Assembly (NCBI GenBank): GCA_002104935.1
Contig: MCGT01000030.1
Location: forward strand, 270,831 to 334,830
Reading direction: 5' to 3'
Source of the DNA: Hesseltinella vesiculosa
Taxonomy: Eukaryota; Mucoromycota; Mucoromycetes; Mucorales; Cunninghamellaceae
Length of the DNA: 64,000 nt
The position numbers and the translations under genes are program-made. A model generated the notes under the pieces. It made no database searches, was not told where the DNA came from, and saw only the letters and a program-made list of their open reading frames with translations. Positions 46,111 through 56,306 of this stretch are shown here, one piece after another. How positions within the stretch are numbered: position 1 is the stretch's first letter; each line of letters starts with the position of its first letter.

Positions 46111-46118
46111 CTTTTATA
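46111..46118 (-). promoter_or_regulatory. TATA box of the zinc-knuckle micropeptide gene
   Basis: TATAAAAG on the minus strand, 137 bp upstream of the ATG at 45974. It is the clearest TATA element in this part of the window and supports transcription of the tiny gene. Confidence 0.55.
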
Positions 46119-46551
46119 AGATCTCTTCCCTGCCTCCAAAAAAGGAAGCGGCGGAGTCCGAGCCAAAAAAATCCCTGCGCCGATCTATTTTTTCCCGCAC
46201 GTGGCAGGGCTTTATTTTCATGTTGCACCAAAAGCAAATTTTTTGCTTTTGCATTACTTTTTTTACATTGTTGTCCTACCTACCCATATACTCTCTGTCT
46301 TTTGATTCGATGCAACAAACGTCATAGCTGGTTAATAAACGCTAAAAAAAAAAAATTCACTATCCTTTGATTTCACTTTCCTACCCAACCCAACCATTTG
46401 GCGGTGAGCAATTTGTTGTCGATATTGGCAACCTTCTCCAGATGATCATTTGATTGTTCTTTTTCCAAAATCACCGCAGAAATGATCCACTATGATTTCC
46501 TCCTTCTTTCCATTTTCGATCATTGTGTGATCATTTTATTTTTCCTTGGCT

Positions 46552-46753
46552 TCATGACGAGACCACGGGGTCAAACTTTACTTTCTGATCATCGGTGCAT
46601 CGCCCTAGCCCTTTTTTTTCAAAGCCTGCGTTTGCATGACATACCGGTCACGAAAGAAGAGCCTTTCATTGGTGAGCCATTCTCGTTTGTCAATGAACAC
46701 GTTGATTGTTTTTTTAGCGGAGCGTGTTTTCCAAGGTGTCATTCATTTATGAG
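46552..46753 (+). other. Possible short or broken gene, two-exon segment
   Basis: An ATG at 46552 opens MTRPRGQTLLSDHRCIALAL, then FFQSLRLHDIPVTKEEPFI. A GTGAG donor follows at about 46671, with a TTTTTTTAG acceptor at about 46718. The joined frame reads AERVFQGVIHL and stops at once. The text up to the stop looks protein-like. It may be a small protein, or the remnant of a longer gene cut by mutation. I do not recognise a family. Confidence 0.3.
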
Positions 46754-47299
46754 CCTGGGTATAATTTAGAAATAGCTGAGCCCATTTCCGAAATTTTTGG
46801 GGGAGGCTTGGGGAACAAAGAGAAAGAAACACGCCATTTTACCGAGATGATTGCTAACCATGTGGATGATCACCCTAGCTGTGCCGCTTTTTCTCTTTCT
46901 GCTTTGCCTTTTTCTTTTTTTTTTCTTGCCAAGCATTCTCATTGTTATCTGCTGTTTTTATCATGCCACTCGGAACAACCGGAGATCCCCCCCCTTTTTT
47001 TTTGGGTTCCAGTGCCACCTGGTACAGCCCAAGAAATGAGCAAGCTCTCCTTTTTCATTGTCAATTTACATGGCAGCCCATCCCGTTTTTTTTTTCCAAC
47101 TCGGCCATCAACGGCATTGGTCCCAGTTCAATAAACGTGCATCCGAAACATCTGCTGGTCCCTTTATTTTTAAACAATCATATCCTTGCGACGGAAAAAA
47201 AAGTTAGGTCACGCGGAACCCATTGCCCCCGGGGATACCTGGCAATGAAAAAAAAAAAAAATCGCCTCATCCACTGGCTTCCTGCTTTTCTGTGACAAA

Positions 47300-47821
47300 A
47301 TGAAGGTTCGCGGGCTTGGCCATGTCTGTTTTTTGCCACCTTTTGATAAAAATAGCAATGCATCGTCACTGTATGGCCATCTTGTTGACCTGTCGACTCG
47401 ACAAGTGATTGGATTCCATGGCGAATTGATGCATCATCACGATCCAAACCACAGCGATTGCATGGATCCCATTGCATTTTACAACATCAAAGCCACCGAC
47501 TGCACGCCTGCCCAAGATGACAATCTTCAAAACCAGGCATCCACCGACCAGCCCATTGTCTTTGTTGTACGACGTGAAACATGCAACGACATGGCCATCC
47601 TGTCTACGGATCCTCAGGATGAAGGTCACTCTGGTGACAACCAACCTTGCGTCACTTTTACCTTTGAGCCCGACCGCGTCCTTGTCGACGAGGCTGCTTT
47701 TGAACATTGCGCCAAGTATCTCCCTCGTCTCACTGCCGACCATCCGGACGACATGGGCGCTGACTGGACTGTCTGCATTGGCCATGGCAACCTTGAGATC
47801 ATCCCATTCCCTTCCTCTTGA
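47300..47821 (+). CDS. Hypothetical protein, 173 residues
   Basis: One uninterrupted frame from ATG 47300 (MKVRGLGHVCFLPPFDKN) to a TGA at 47819-47821. The composition is protein-like: acidic, with His and Cys spread through it, and third positions favour C, as in neighbouring genes. Segments include YGHLVDLSTRQVIGFHGEL, PIVFVVRRETCNDMAI and MGADWTVCIGHGNLEIIPF. I recognise no domain, signal peptide or membrane span. Upstream exons may exist: the preceding kilobase has several plausible splice sites. It could also be lineage-specific. Confidence 0.5.
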   Translation: MKVRGLGHVCFLPPFDKNSNASSLYGHLVDLSTRQVIGFHGELMHHHDPNHSDCMDPIAFYNIKATDCTPAQDDNLQNQASTDQPIVFVVRRETCNDMAILSTDPQDEGHSGDNQPCVTFTFEPDRVLVDEAAFEHCAKYLPRLTADHPDDMGADWTVCIGHGNLEIIPFPSS

Positions 47822-49435
47822 ACGCCCTGCCTCTGAATTAAAATTCCGATACCCCTCTCTGCAAATGAACTCACTCGCTCCTTTTGGAAAAAATGAAATG
47901 AATGTTTACCCAGCCATCGGGCCGGACAAAGAGCGGACAAAAACCTTGCATTTATTTTTTTCATTCCCAGTCTTTCCTATTGTACCTTGATGCCAGGATC
48001 TTGATAACGGAACGGCCACGTGGGGTATAAAAAAAAGGATGCTATTGCTGTTACGGGGCTGACTTTATGAAAAAAAATCTTTGTCGCGGATTCTGATTTA
48101 GCAGACCTAAGCTGCAATACAAATTGCTCGTTGGGATGACCCTGTCCTTGTCGTTTTTTTTTATTTTTTATTTGAGCCTTTCAGCTGTGAATGCTTGCTC
48201 CTTCGTAGAAGGGGGATACACGCCTTGTGAGGAGACCGGATGACACTGAAGATTAGGCCGATATTCCCGTTTTTGTCCAAAATCTCCGGTCGTGTCCCCC
48301 TCCCGTAGCCCGCCCCTTCGGCACGTTCTCAAATCCTTATGTCATCCTGAAAATGAAACCCGACCACCCTGATGACTCTGAAATTGGGCGATCTGGTGGG
48401 GTTGGCGCGAAAATCCAGACCTTTTTGGCTGGTTCTGGAAATTCCCCTGGCATGTTTGTTACAGCTTCTGGGTGACTAGATGCACATCTGCGCTACCTCC
48501 TGGCCAGTTCTAGCAGCGTTTCCTGGCCTCAACATGGTCTAAATTTTGACGATGTTGTATACTTTTTGGTCTCATCCAAAGGGGGGGGGGACACTCTTTT
48601 CTTTTGAAAAATAAAAAGATAGGCTGCACTTTTTCATCCCAGCCATGACATGATGTCGATACCTTTTCCAATTCCCTATCCAAAAAAAGTGATCTCCGCC
48701 GACGCGGCTCAAACGCCTTACAAGGTGAGAAAAAAGCTTAGTGCAATAATTAGAAGAGTGGATTGGAAATATCGCAGGATTCTTGAATGACGTGGTGCAA
48801 GTCCTACCAAGATCGGTCGTCCTAGCTAAACACCTTGGCCGCGGCTTGCCACGCTTCTACTTTATCAGATTTTGTAAAATAGAGGGGGGAAAAACGAGTA
48901 TAGAGTAGTCGATATGGACAGAAGCACAGCTCATTTGAGAAAGATGGTGCATAACTTGCTACGAGTAAAAATCGGCCATCGGGCCAGTGCGTCCCCTTTG
49001 GCATGATAGTGGGTTTTTTTGTCGTCATCGCTGCATTTCGTCATGAGCTAGCATTGTGCAAAATTTGGAGCAAATCATGTTCAGCTTTTCATAAAAGGTA
49101 TTGAATCTAAAAAAAAGCTGGCCGATGGGGGAAGATTGCTCCACTTGTATCGAACCAAAAAAAAAGAGCTGGTCAGCAATGAGTCTCTTGCCCTGTCCAG
49201 TGCTGTACTGACGGTGCCCAGGACTGGGCAGTGTCAAGAAACTGTTTGTGGACCCAGAACTCACAGATGGTGGAGAAGCATAGGAACAGGCCTCTGGCTG
49301 ACAGACGTGGTTGGGCGAAGTTGCCGCTTATGGAAGATTTGGCGGAGACTGACTGAGGCAGGTGTTTTTTTTTCAACGTCTGCGTTTTTTTTATTTTTTT
49401 TTTTGTCATTTCAATCCATCACTCGCAACACAATC
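47822..49435. other. Long intergenic region
   Basis: I see no confident gene in 1.6 kb. It contains ten consecutive G at 48581-48590. A short ATG frame at 48653 (MMSIPFPIPYPKKVISADAA) followed by a GTGAG site is suggestive but has no continuation. The segment near 48378-48392 (TCTGAAATTGGGCGAT) faintly recalls the dispersed repeat family. Confidence 0.4.
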
Positions 49436-49902
49436 ATGACGGATTCATCACAGACGTCAAAGAAAGCACAGTATGCCAGCCTGAGAAATGAGCTCTCACA
49501 GCTGAACGAAAATATTATTCAGCTAAACTCGATCATCCAAAAAGCATCCAGCCGTTTGCCAGATCTCGAAAATCTTGGCATGTTGCATAGCTCATTGTAG
49601 GTCCAAAGAGTAAGAAAAAGATGACATGGATGAGAGCGTATACCATTCAGCACTGGCCAAAAAAAAAGAAAACATGGGTGAGCGACAATGAAGGGTAGAG
49701 AGGGCTGAGTGCGCGTCCGCTGCAGCCAAAAAACTCAAATTCTAATATCTGTAGGACAATCTCAGCCTCCAGAGTTCTGAATGAAACAAGCGTTATTGAT
49801 CGTGTGCAGCAAAAGCAGCAGGCTGAGAAATGGCAAGAAGAGAACCAGAAACAACAAGAGCAACAAGCACAACAACAGCAAGGGCAAAAGCAGCAGCAGT
49901 AA
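49436..49902 (+). CDS. HSK3: DASH complex subunit Hsk3-like
   Basis: The DASH/Dam1 complex rings microtubules and links them to kinetochores in fungi. The gene has two exons with an intron at 49597-49754. The product starts MTDSSQTSKKAQYASLRNEL, then SQLNENIIQLNSIIQKASSR, and across the join LENLGMLHSSLTISASRVLN. This pattern of a helix with Q.LN....L..II, followed by LG..H.SL..AS.VL, fits Hsk3. The C-terminal tail is almost pure Gln/Glu/Lys (QQEQQAQQQQGQKQQQ). The unspliced frame stops at the intron (codon TAG at 49598), so splicing is needed. At about 100 residues it is small, as Hsk3 is. Confidence 0.75.
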
Positions 49903-50215
49903 CGCCTACGAATATACCACGCGCGTCATGCCCTTTTCTCTTTGAAACATCCTCCTTCGACAACGAAAAATAAAAAATGGACACGAACAGGAAGAGGGGT
50001 TGTCATGGATGGCGGTCAAGAGCGAAGGTATCAATAGAGTGGGTGATGGCTGCTTTGATAAGGAGAGCTTGCCTTCTTCCATGGACAATATCCTCGGAAC
50101 AACGTGGCAAGAACCCGCGGAACGAACCAACCCAAGCTTTGGTTCAAATACGCTTGTCGCTGTGCCTCTTTTTTCTTCTTCTTTTATTTTTAACTGTCCC
50201 GCTCTTCGAAATAGA
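49903..50215. other. Intergenic spacer
   Basis: Short region between the HSK3-like gene and the HAD phosphatase gene, on the same strand. I see no feature. Confidence 0.4.
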
Positions 50216-51248
50216 ATGGTTGTTTCTGACGTCAAGGTCCAAGTATTTACTGACTTTGATGGCACTGTATCTCTTGATGGTAAAGAGTTGCATGGTAGAA
50301 AAAGCACAGGAGGCAAATGGTTTTTTTCCCCCCGTAGACACCGGCTTATTGCTCATTGACGATCATCGTTCTCTTGGGCCGGCTCGTCGTCAAGAACTCG
50401 ACCACATGATTTTACATGGAACCAAGACATACAAGTAGGTTTTTTCGGAGAGCTTGTTGACCATAGCGATGAACTCATGTCGATGTAGGGATGCTACTCA
50501 AGAGATGTGGGATGCTGTGCACATCAGCTGGGACGAAGCTTGGGCGGAATACCTCGACAGTAATCACACCCTGGTAAACATCCTCCATGCTGACCCCCTT
50601 TTTTGGACATGTTCTGCTAGAATGCCGTATCGACCCTGGCTTCCCTGATTTCTATGAATACTGCCGTGAACACAGCTTCCCCGTCACCATTGTCAGCAGG
50701 TAAATGCCAGGCATAAAAAAAATGGTTGACTCAGTGTGTTTTGGTAGTGGTTTGTATCCTGTGGTGTCAAAGGTGATGGCCAACTTCTTTGGTGAAAAGG
50801 CCAAAGAAATAGAAATCGTGGCCAACAATGGCGAAATCAACGATCGTGAATGGAAGATTATTTGGCACGATGATTCTCCCTTTGGCAATGACAAATCCAA
50901 AAGTAATAGGCACTCGGCTTTTAAGGGACAAGTCCTGACTTTTCTTTTTTTTTTTTTTTTTTGCTTTCTCTAGCATTGACCAAGGCTCGTGCATTGGCTT
51001 CTCCAGACACCATTTTCGTGTTTTGCGGCGATGGCGTGTCTGATATATCAGCAGCACGTCATGCTGATGTCTTGTTTGCTCGCAAGAATTGTCACCTAGA
51101 AACCTACTGCATGAAACATGGCATTCCTTTTGTTCCTTTTGAAACCTTTAAAGAAGTAGAGCTAGTAGTCACCAAGTTGGTGAACAAGCAGTCTGTCATA
51201 GAAAAGGATCCCAACACTGGCTTCTCCAAAGTTGTCGATTCTCAGTAG
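50216..51248 (+). CDS. HAD-superfamily phosphatase (MtnX/Ynl010w-like)
   Basis: A haloacid dehalogenase-like phosphatase of the group that includes yeast Ynl010w and bacterial MtnX. The N-terminus MVVSDVKVQVFTDFDGTVSL holds the nucleophile motif DFDGT. Then GLLLIDDHRSLGPARRQELD, RIDPGFPDFYEYCREHSFPV, TIVSSGLYPVVSKVMANF (motif 2 Ser), VANNGEINDREWKIIWHDDS, KARALASPDTIFVFCGDGVS (motifs 3 and 4, Lys and GDG) and DISAARHADVLFARKN. The end is KVVDSQ at 51248. One junction is ambiguous: the donor before RIDPGF must be GTAATC at about 50561, because the later GTAAAC breaks the frame. The substrate may be a sugar or polyol phosphate. Confidence 0.88.
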
Positions 51249-51374
51249 ACCAAAAAAAGAAAAAAGTAAATGAAGCTCCGGGCGCCAATTTTTTTTTTTT
51301 TTTGCTTGCTCTTGTTTTTGTCTTCACCCTGGTTTTTATTTTCTCTTTTTCTTTATTTTGGTTTGATTACCTTG

Positions 51375-52988
51375 ATGGCTCCATCTAGCTACGCATCAAT
51401 GGAAAATTTTGCTTCTTTAAAAACCGAACCGCCTTCTCCATCTGTCCTTAAAGTGAATTCTATGTTAAATCCCATTCAGCCGCCTCCTCTCTCTTCTACA
51501 AGTTACCATGACCCTCAGATCTCCACCGAAGTCTTGCCGTTACAAAAGTATTGTAGCCAAGACCCAATGATACCATCCACTGCATTTCAGCAACAACCAC
51601 AGCCACTCCAGCCAAGGCCTCCACTCTCTCCTGTCTCCTATCAAGATCCATGTTCACTCCAGCCTGATCTTGCGGCTTCCAGCCCACAGCCTACCTTTAG
51701 CACGCATGTCCTAAAGCTAGGCAAAACGCAACCATCGCCTATAGACAACAGCATGTCTCCGCCTCCAAAGAAAAGGAAAAATGCTATTGATCAGGTAACC
51801 CCCCTTACGCTATTCTTCCCAACTTCTCAACGCTGGTTTTCGGTAGGCTACGGGCAAGCCAAAACGAGGCCGGCCTCCATCATCACCCAAGAAAGAAATG
51901 TCACCAGCCTTGAGTAAAAAGGTACTCAAAAAAGAAACCTCGCCATCGCCTAGCAAACTGCTCAAGACCAAACCCCCGGTCAGCAAGAAGCCATCAGCAT
52001 CCAAACCTAAACTCTACTGCCTTTGCAAGCAACCCTACGACGCCTCACGAACCATGATTGCATGCGACCAGTGTGACCAATGGTTCCATTGCCAGTGCAT
52101 TGACATGAATGAACAGAAAGTCGACTTTATTGATATGTATTTCTGCGACCCATGCTCCGATGGTAAAATCTCTGCCTCTGTTGTTATTTTATTTTTAACA
52201 CTCACGCCTGTCCTATAGATACTGGAAAAAGGACGTCCTGGAAAGACAAATGTAGCAACCCGGCTTGTGACAAAGCTGCACGACGAGGCAAGCTGAAACA
52301 GCTACATGTGTCCAAGTATTGCTCAGATCATTGTGGATTGACGGTGGCTCGGGCCCAGCTGGCACTGGCCAATCGACGACGCCTAGCTCAACACCAACAA
52401 GAACAACCACTGCCATCGCTTCCAGACAATAAGCCCGACCCCTCTTTACCTCCTTTTGACGTCTGCCTCGAACAGCTGTCAAAAAGCCGACTCAGTCAAT
52501 ACGCAGGCATGGAAGACCGCCGACGGCTGGCGCGCATCCGGGAAGAACGTCAACGAGCTATCGATTGTGTCAAGATGATCGACACAAAGCAGCAGTTCCT
52601 ACAAGCATTGGTGGCCTCGCTGGACCAAGAAAACCGCGCAAACGACCATTGTGGGTTTGATTCACGGTTGCTGTGGGACGACGATGTCTGGTTCCGTGTT
52701 GGCAAGGTTGAAACGCATGTCCAGCTGTCTCTGGTGTTTCTTCCTGATGATCAAGAGCCAGCTCCTCCCGCCTCCACCATTTGCCAGCGACCCAAGCGAT
52801 GTCAAAAACATCATGACTGGATCAAGGTGAAGACGAATGAAATGGATCAGGAGCGGGAAGAACAGATCCTTGTCCTTTCTGTGCTTGCTCGTGAGCGTGA
52901 ATTAATCAAGCAAAGAATCAAGCGTCGATCGAGTGAAGTAGATATCGTCCATAGTCTTATGAATGGTACCTTGACCCATAATAAATAA
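51375..52988 (+). CDS. SPP1: SPP1/CXXC1-like PHD subunit of Set1 (COMPASS)
   Basis: Spp1 reads H3K4 methylation for the Set1 methyltransferase complex. The N-terminal third is Pro/Ser/Gln-rich. Then GKPKRGRPPSSPKKE, an AT-hook-like motif formed across an intron (51795 to about 51847), and a Lys/Pro/Ser linker. The PHD finger follows: LYCLCKQPYDASRTMIACDQ and CDQWFHCQCIDMNEQ with YFCDPCSD. Next is the Spp1-specific Cys/His cluster CSNPACDKAARRGKLKQLHV with SKYCSDHCGLTVARAQL. The C-terminal half is charged and helical, with coiled-coil character (EREEQILVLSVLARERELIK), and has another conserved Cys segment. The end is NGTLTHNK at 52988. The PHD order and the following SNPACxK motif are diagnostic. 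Confidence 0.92.
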
Positions 52989-53128
52989 GCCTGCCTTTTT
53001 TTTTTTTTTTGGTGTAGCGGAGCCAACCTCGAGAATTTTTTTTAAAAAAAAAAAGCCAGAGCCTTTGATTCTCCTTTCTTTTTTCTTCCTCTTTTCCATA
53101 CCCACCGTAAGTACCCCCATCCCATAGC

Positions 53129-53152
53129 ATCCATCCATCCGTCCATCCATCC
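53129..53152. repeat. (ATCC)n tract upstream of ribosomal P1
   Basis: Imperfect tandem ATCC units, one changed to GTCC. The tract lies about 75-95 bp before the P1 start, in a probable 5' UTR or leader intron that ends with TTCCAG near 53210. Confidence 0.8.
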
Positions 53153-53225
53153 AACCCGGATCAGGGCATCCATCACTACAGATGAAGTAACTGACCTTTC
53201 TATTCCAGGGTAGAAAGTATTAGCC

Positions 53226-53655
53226 ATGTCCGCTGAACTCGCCATTGTGTACGCTGCTCTTATCCTCCAAGACGACAACATTGAAATCACCGTAAGCAGC
53301 GACACACAAGATAAAAGAGAGGCCATGCTCACTCGTTTGTTCAATCTCATAGGAAGACAAGCTTCAAACTCTTGTCAAGGCTGCTGGTGTCGAAGTTGAA
53401 CCCATCTGGTTCTCCTTGTACGCCAAGGCTCTCGCTGGCCAAGACTTGAACGAACTCTTGACCAAGGTTGGTACCCCTGGTGCTGGCCCTGCTGTCTCTG
53501 CTGGCGCTGCCGCCGGTGGTGCTGCCGCCGAAGCTGTCGAAGAAGCCAAGGAAGAAGAAAAGGAAGAATCTGACGATGTAAGAATGAAGCCGGATGCCTA
53601 TAAACGTGCTCACCCCTTTTCTTTTTAGGACATGGGCTTCGGTCTGTTCGATTAA
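53226..53655 (+). CDS. RPP1: 60S acidic ribosomal protein P1
   Basis: P1 forms the flexible stalk of the large ribosomal subunit that recruits translation factors. Exon 1 encodes [20 protein letters not shown], then after an intron (about 53290-53352) [40 protein letters not shown]. The Ala/Gly hinge follows ([20 protein letters not shown]), then the acidic end. A second short intron splits the tail so that exon 3 supplies only DMGFGLFD. This conserved C-terminal peptide is the factor-binding tail. The length of about 105 residues is normal. Confidence 0.97.
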
Positions 53656-53836
53656 ACAACTCTTCACGAGTCACCACTTTCCATCGTTTCCACCTCTCCG
53701 TCATCCGCATAACCAATGTTGTAGACTCTGTCTTTTTGAACATATGCACCAACAAAAATTGCAAATAAAAGCCATTTTAAAAAAAAAAGTAAGAGACGTC
53801 TGTGCGGGGCATGCTTTTTTATTTCTGAAGGAGGGA

Positions 53837-55133
53837 TTAGTCTATTCCAAATCTGCACGCGCCTCGATAGTCAGGGTTGGTTTTGGCCCTGTCCATAATA
53901 TCCGAGTTATAGGCCGTCACCACCTGCTCATTTGCTTGGCCAGGAACCACGGGCTCGGTATTCTTCAGCACTTGTGATGGCACACAGCCGCCTGAGACGT
54001 GATCACATTCGCACGTGCCACCAAGAAAGGTCGGGAGATTTTCAGCAGGAATTTGGTCCAATAGCTCCTGTTTGTAATCACTGCCCAAGATTTTGATCTT
54101 GCTAATCGTTCCCGGATCCAGCCATCCTTTGACCAATTTCCAAACATAGACAAACGCCCCAGGAGCATTCACCAAGAACAGTTTATTAAGCGTTTCAGGG
54201 TAGTATTTTTGATCCACATCGGCAATCGTACGGATCAACTGGATGGCTGGCATATGGAACTCTACACAGACGAAAAAGTAAGCGACAAGTCTTTTTTTTT
54301 TTTTTTTGTTTTTGAAAACTCACGATGCCAGCCCATGCCAGTACAATCAAAAATCACCGTTTCTCTGTTGATCACTCGACCAGCAGCTGCAGAACAATCT
54401 TGCATGACCACGCGATGTAAAAATTCATTGCAGCCAACGTGATAATGATATATTTCTTCAGCTGTCGTATGCTTGGCTAGATCCTTGGCTTTATGATAAC
54501 CCTAAATAAAAAGGAATGAGCCATGATCTTGTTACCACTCCCTCCTTTTTTCCATAAGAAGGGGGTGGACGATCCTATCAACCTCCTCTTCCCACTGCTC
54601 ACTCCTTGTGCTTGACCGATCTTACCAATCGTTCAATGTAAATAGGACAGCCATCCTTGTCGACCTTGTGCAAGCAAGAGCCTCCCATGTATCGATAGAT
54701 ACGCAGCACGGCCTCGGACACCCCAGGCTGAGCCGTCAGATTTTGGTCAGGGAGCGACTTGTAGCCACGCACAGGATATAAAACGGGGAGATTGTTTTTG
54801 CCGTCGGCCACGGGGTAGACATCGATACCGTTTTCTTTACGCCATTCCAAAGACGCTACTAGCTGCATCTTGGCCGCTTCCTAAAGACAAGCTCGTCAAC
54901 CCTCCCGCTCTTGCTTTCTTTCCGCTGCTTACAACATTCCAACTTCTGGCGATCAGAAACCTTTCCAAATACTAGAAAAAAAAAACCACCAGCAAGACAG
55001 AGTTAACTGAGAGAAGAAAAAAAAGAGAATCTCAACTACTTGCCTCGTCTTGGAATGGAGGATACTCTTCTAATTGCGATCGTAATTGCTGAATGCAGAC
55101 AAGCTTGTCATCACCTGTTTGTCGAGCCACCAT
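53837..55133 (-). CDS. SEC14-like CRAL-TRIO lipid transfer protein
   Basis: A phosphatidylinositol/lipid transfer protein candidate. The start is MVARQTGDDKLVCIQQLRSQ. The N-terminal helical CRAL-TRIO-N part ends in the GC-AG intron (55043-54972) and continues YLERFLIARSWNV, then EAAKMQLVASLEWRKENGID. The lipid-binding domain follows with YRYMGGSCLHKVDKDGCPIY, ERLGYHKAKDLAKHTTAEEI, NRETVIFDCTGMGWHQFHMP, DVDQKYYPETLNKLFLVNAP, AFVYVWKLVKGWLDPGTISK and KIKILGSDYKQELLDQIPAE. The C-terminus, NLPTFLGGTCECDHVSGGC, is a Sec14 pattern (LP..GG.C.C). The stop is TAA 53839-53837. The gene converges on P1. The closest yeast relative (Sec14 or an Sfh paralogue) cannot be decided by eye. Confidence 0.93.
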
Positions 55134-55544
55134 GATCAAAGAAAAATAAGAAAAAAGAGGGAAAAAATAAAAAGAAAAAGAGGAGCAAATAATAAAAAAA
55201 TCAGCGTAGGAATGAAGGCGTTTCCTTACCAGGGGAAAAACGATTTGACCGGCGGGAGCCAATGGCTACCATTGGCCCAATTTCTTTTTTGCAGGAACGA
55301 GACGCAGAGGAGCATTTCATTTGATGGATGAAAAGGAGCGTTCATTGTTCATGGCCACTGGTTGTTGGTCTCCACATGATCCTTTTATTTTTTTTTTTTT
55401 TTCGTCTGCACCAGTGAAAAGGCTGATAAAACAGGACAGCACGAGGCCCACTGCATTTCCAGCTGGCTCCATTGTTTCTTTCTGCATTGCGATGAAAAAG
55501 AAGGCGAACGCATCCTACGTCAGGTTTTTGCGTGAGGTCTGCAC
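55134..55544. other. Divergent or spacer region
   Basis: Upstream of the SEC14-like gene. It has an A-rich block at about 55141-55200 and a T run at 55386-55402. I see nothing coding that I can support. Confidence 0.4.
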
Positions 55545-55802
55545 CTAGCGGATCTCAGTAGGCATATCGGCCTGCACCATGTTTACAGGGACCATTCCGG
55601 TAGTGCGTTGAATGGCGAGCCTCTGACGAACGTGTCGTACGATGGTCGATTGGTGGAAGCGCCGGCCCTGAGATGAAAGAACCCACAGATTTGAAAAAAA
55701 AAAATAAAACAATAAAAAAGAGACGATGGAGCAAGTGTTGCACAGCAGGTTTGAGATAAAGAGACCTGGATGCAGAAAGTCATTCAATTCGGATGCTGTC
55801 AT
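55545..55802 (-). CDS. Doubtful small gene, 85-codon frame
   Basis: The frame opens MTASELNDFLHPGLFISNLL and ends GRRFHQSTIVRHVRQRLAIQ, RTTGMVPVNMVQADMPTEIR before TAG at 55547-55545. The middle is pyrimidine-rich and looks like an intron (ending TTTCATCTCAG at about 55670). If spliced from CAG/GTCTCT, the frame does not match. If spliced from the later GTCTCT, it does, but that donor is weak. The C-terminal part has real-protein composition. The first ten residues vaguely recall the start of Nar1 proteins, but the rest does not, so that is probably chance. Confidence 0.35.
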   Translation of the reverse strand: MTASELNDFLHPGLFISNLLCNTCSIVSFLLFYFFFSNLWVLSSQGRRFHQSTIVRHVRQRLAIQRTTGMVPVNMVQADMPTEIR

Positions 55803-56306
55803 CCAGTGGATCGGTGGAGCCGGCCGACCACCAATCCCCAGCCAAACATGTCACGTCTACGCTGGTAGGGCTAAACGACAGCCCTTTAGGATAATACACC
55901 GCAGGGTGATCCTAACATAAACTAGAGGCTAGCATACCCACTGACCCAAATAAACTAAGGCTTTGCTACGACCACCATGACTCACCATGGATCAACTTCA
56001 AAAAATGCCCACAGCCTTTCCACTGGCCTGGTTTCCGATGTGAAGCCGGCTATAAGGAAATGATAGAAAATACTTTGCATAGACTTTCCCCTTCATACAT
56101 AGGCCGGCCCAGGCTACCCAAAAAAAATAATAATAGGAATAAAAAATGGTAGCCGGTTTGGTGTCCAGCGAACGTTTCCACGCTAAGTCATCAGCAAAAA
56201 AACAAGCGTCAGCAGCATTAGCGGGGATTTAAAACCGGCTTTAAAAAAAGGTGGAAGGAGTCGGATGCCCCTCTCTCGCCAATCCATTTTAAAAAACAAG
56301 TGAAAA
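55803..56306. other. Intergenic region
   Basis: I see no gene. It precedes the SDR gene and contains only short A runs. Confidence 0.45.

Noticed and set aside
48653..48725. Short ATG frame MMSIPFPIPYPKKVISADAA before a GTGAG site
   Set aside because: All acceptors tried lead to a stop within a few codons. There is no supporting motif.
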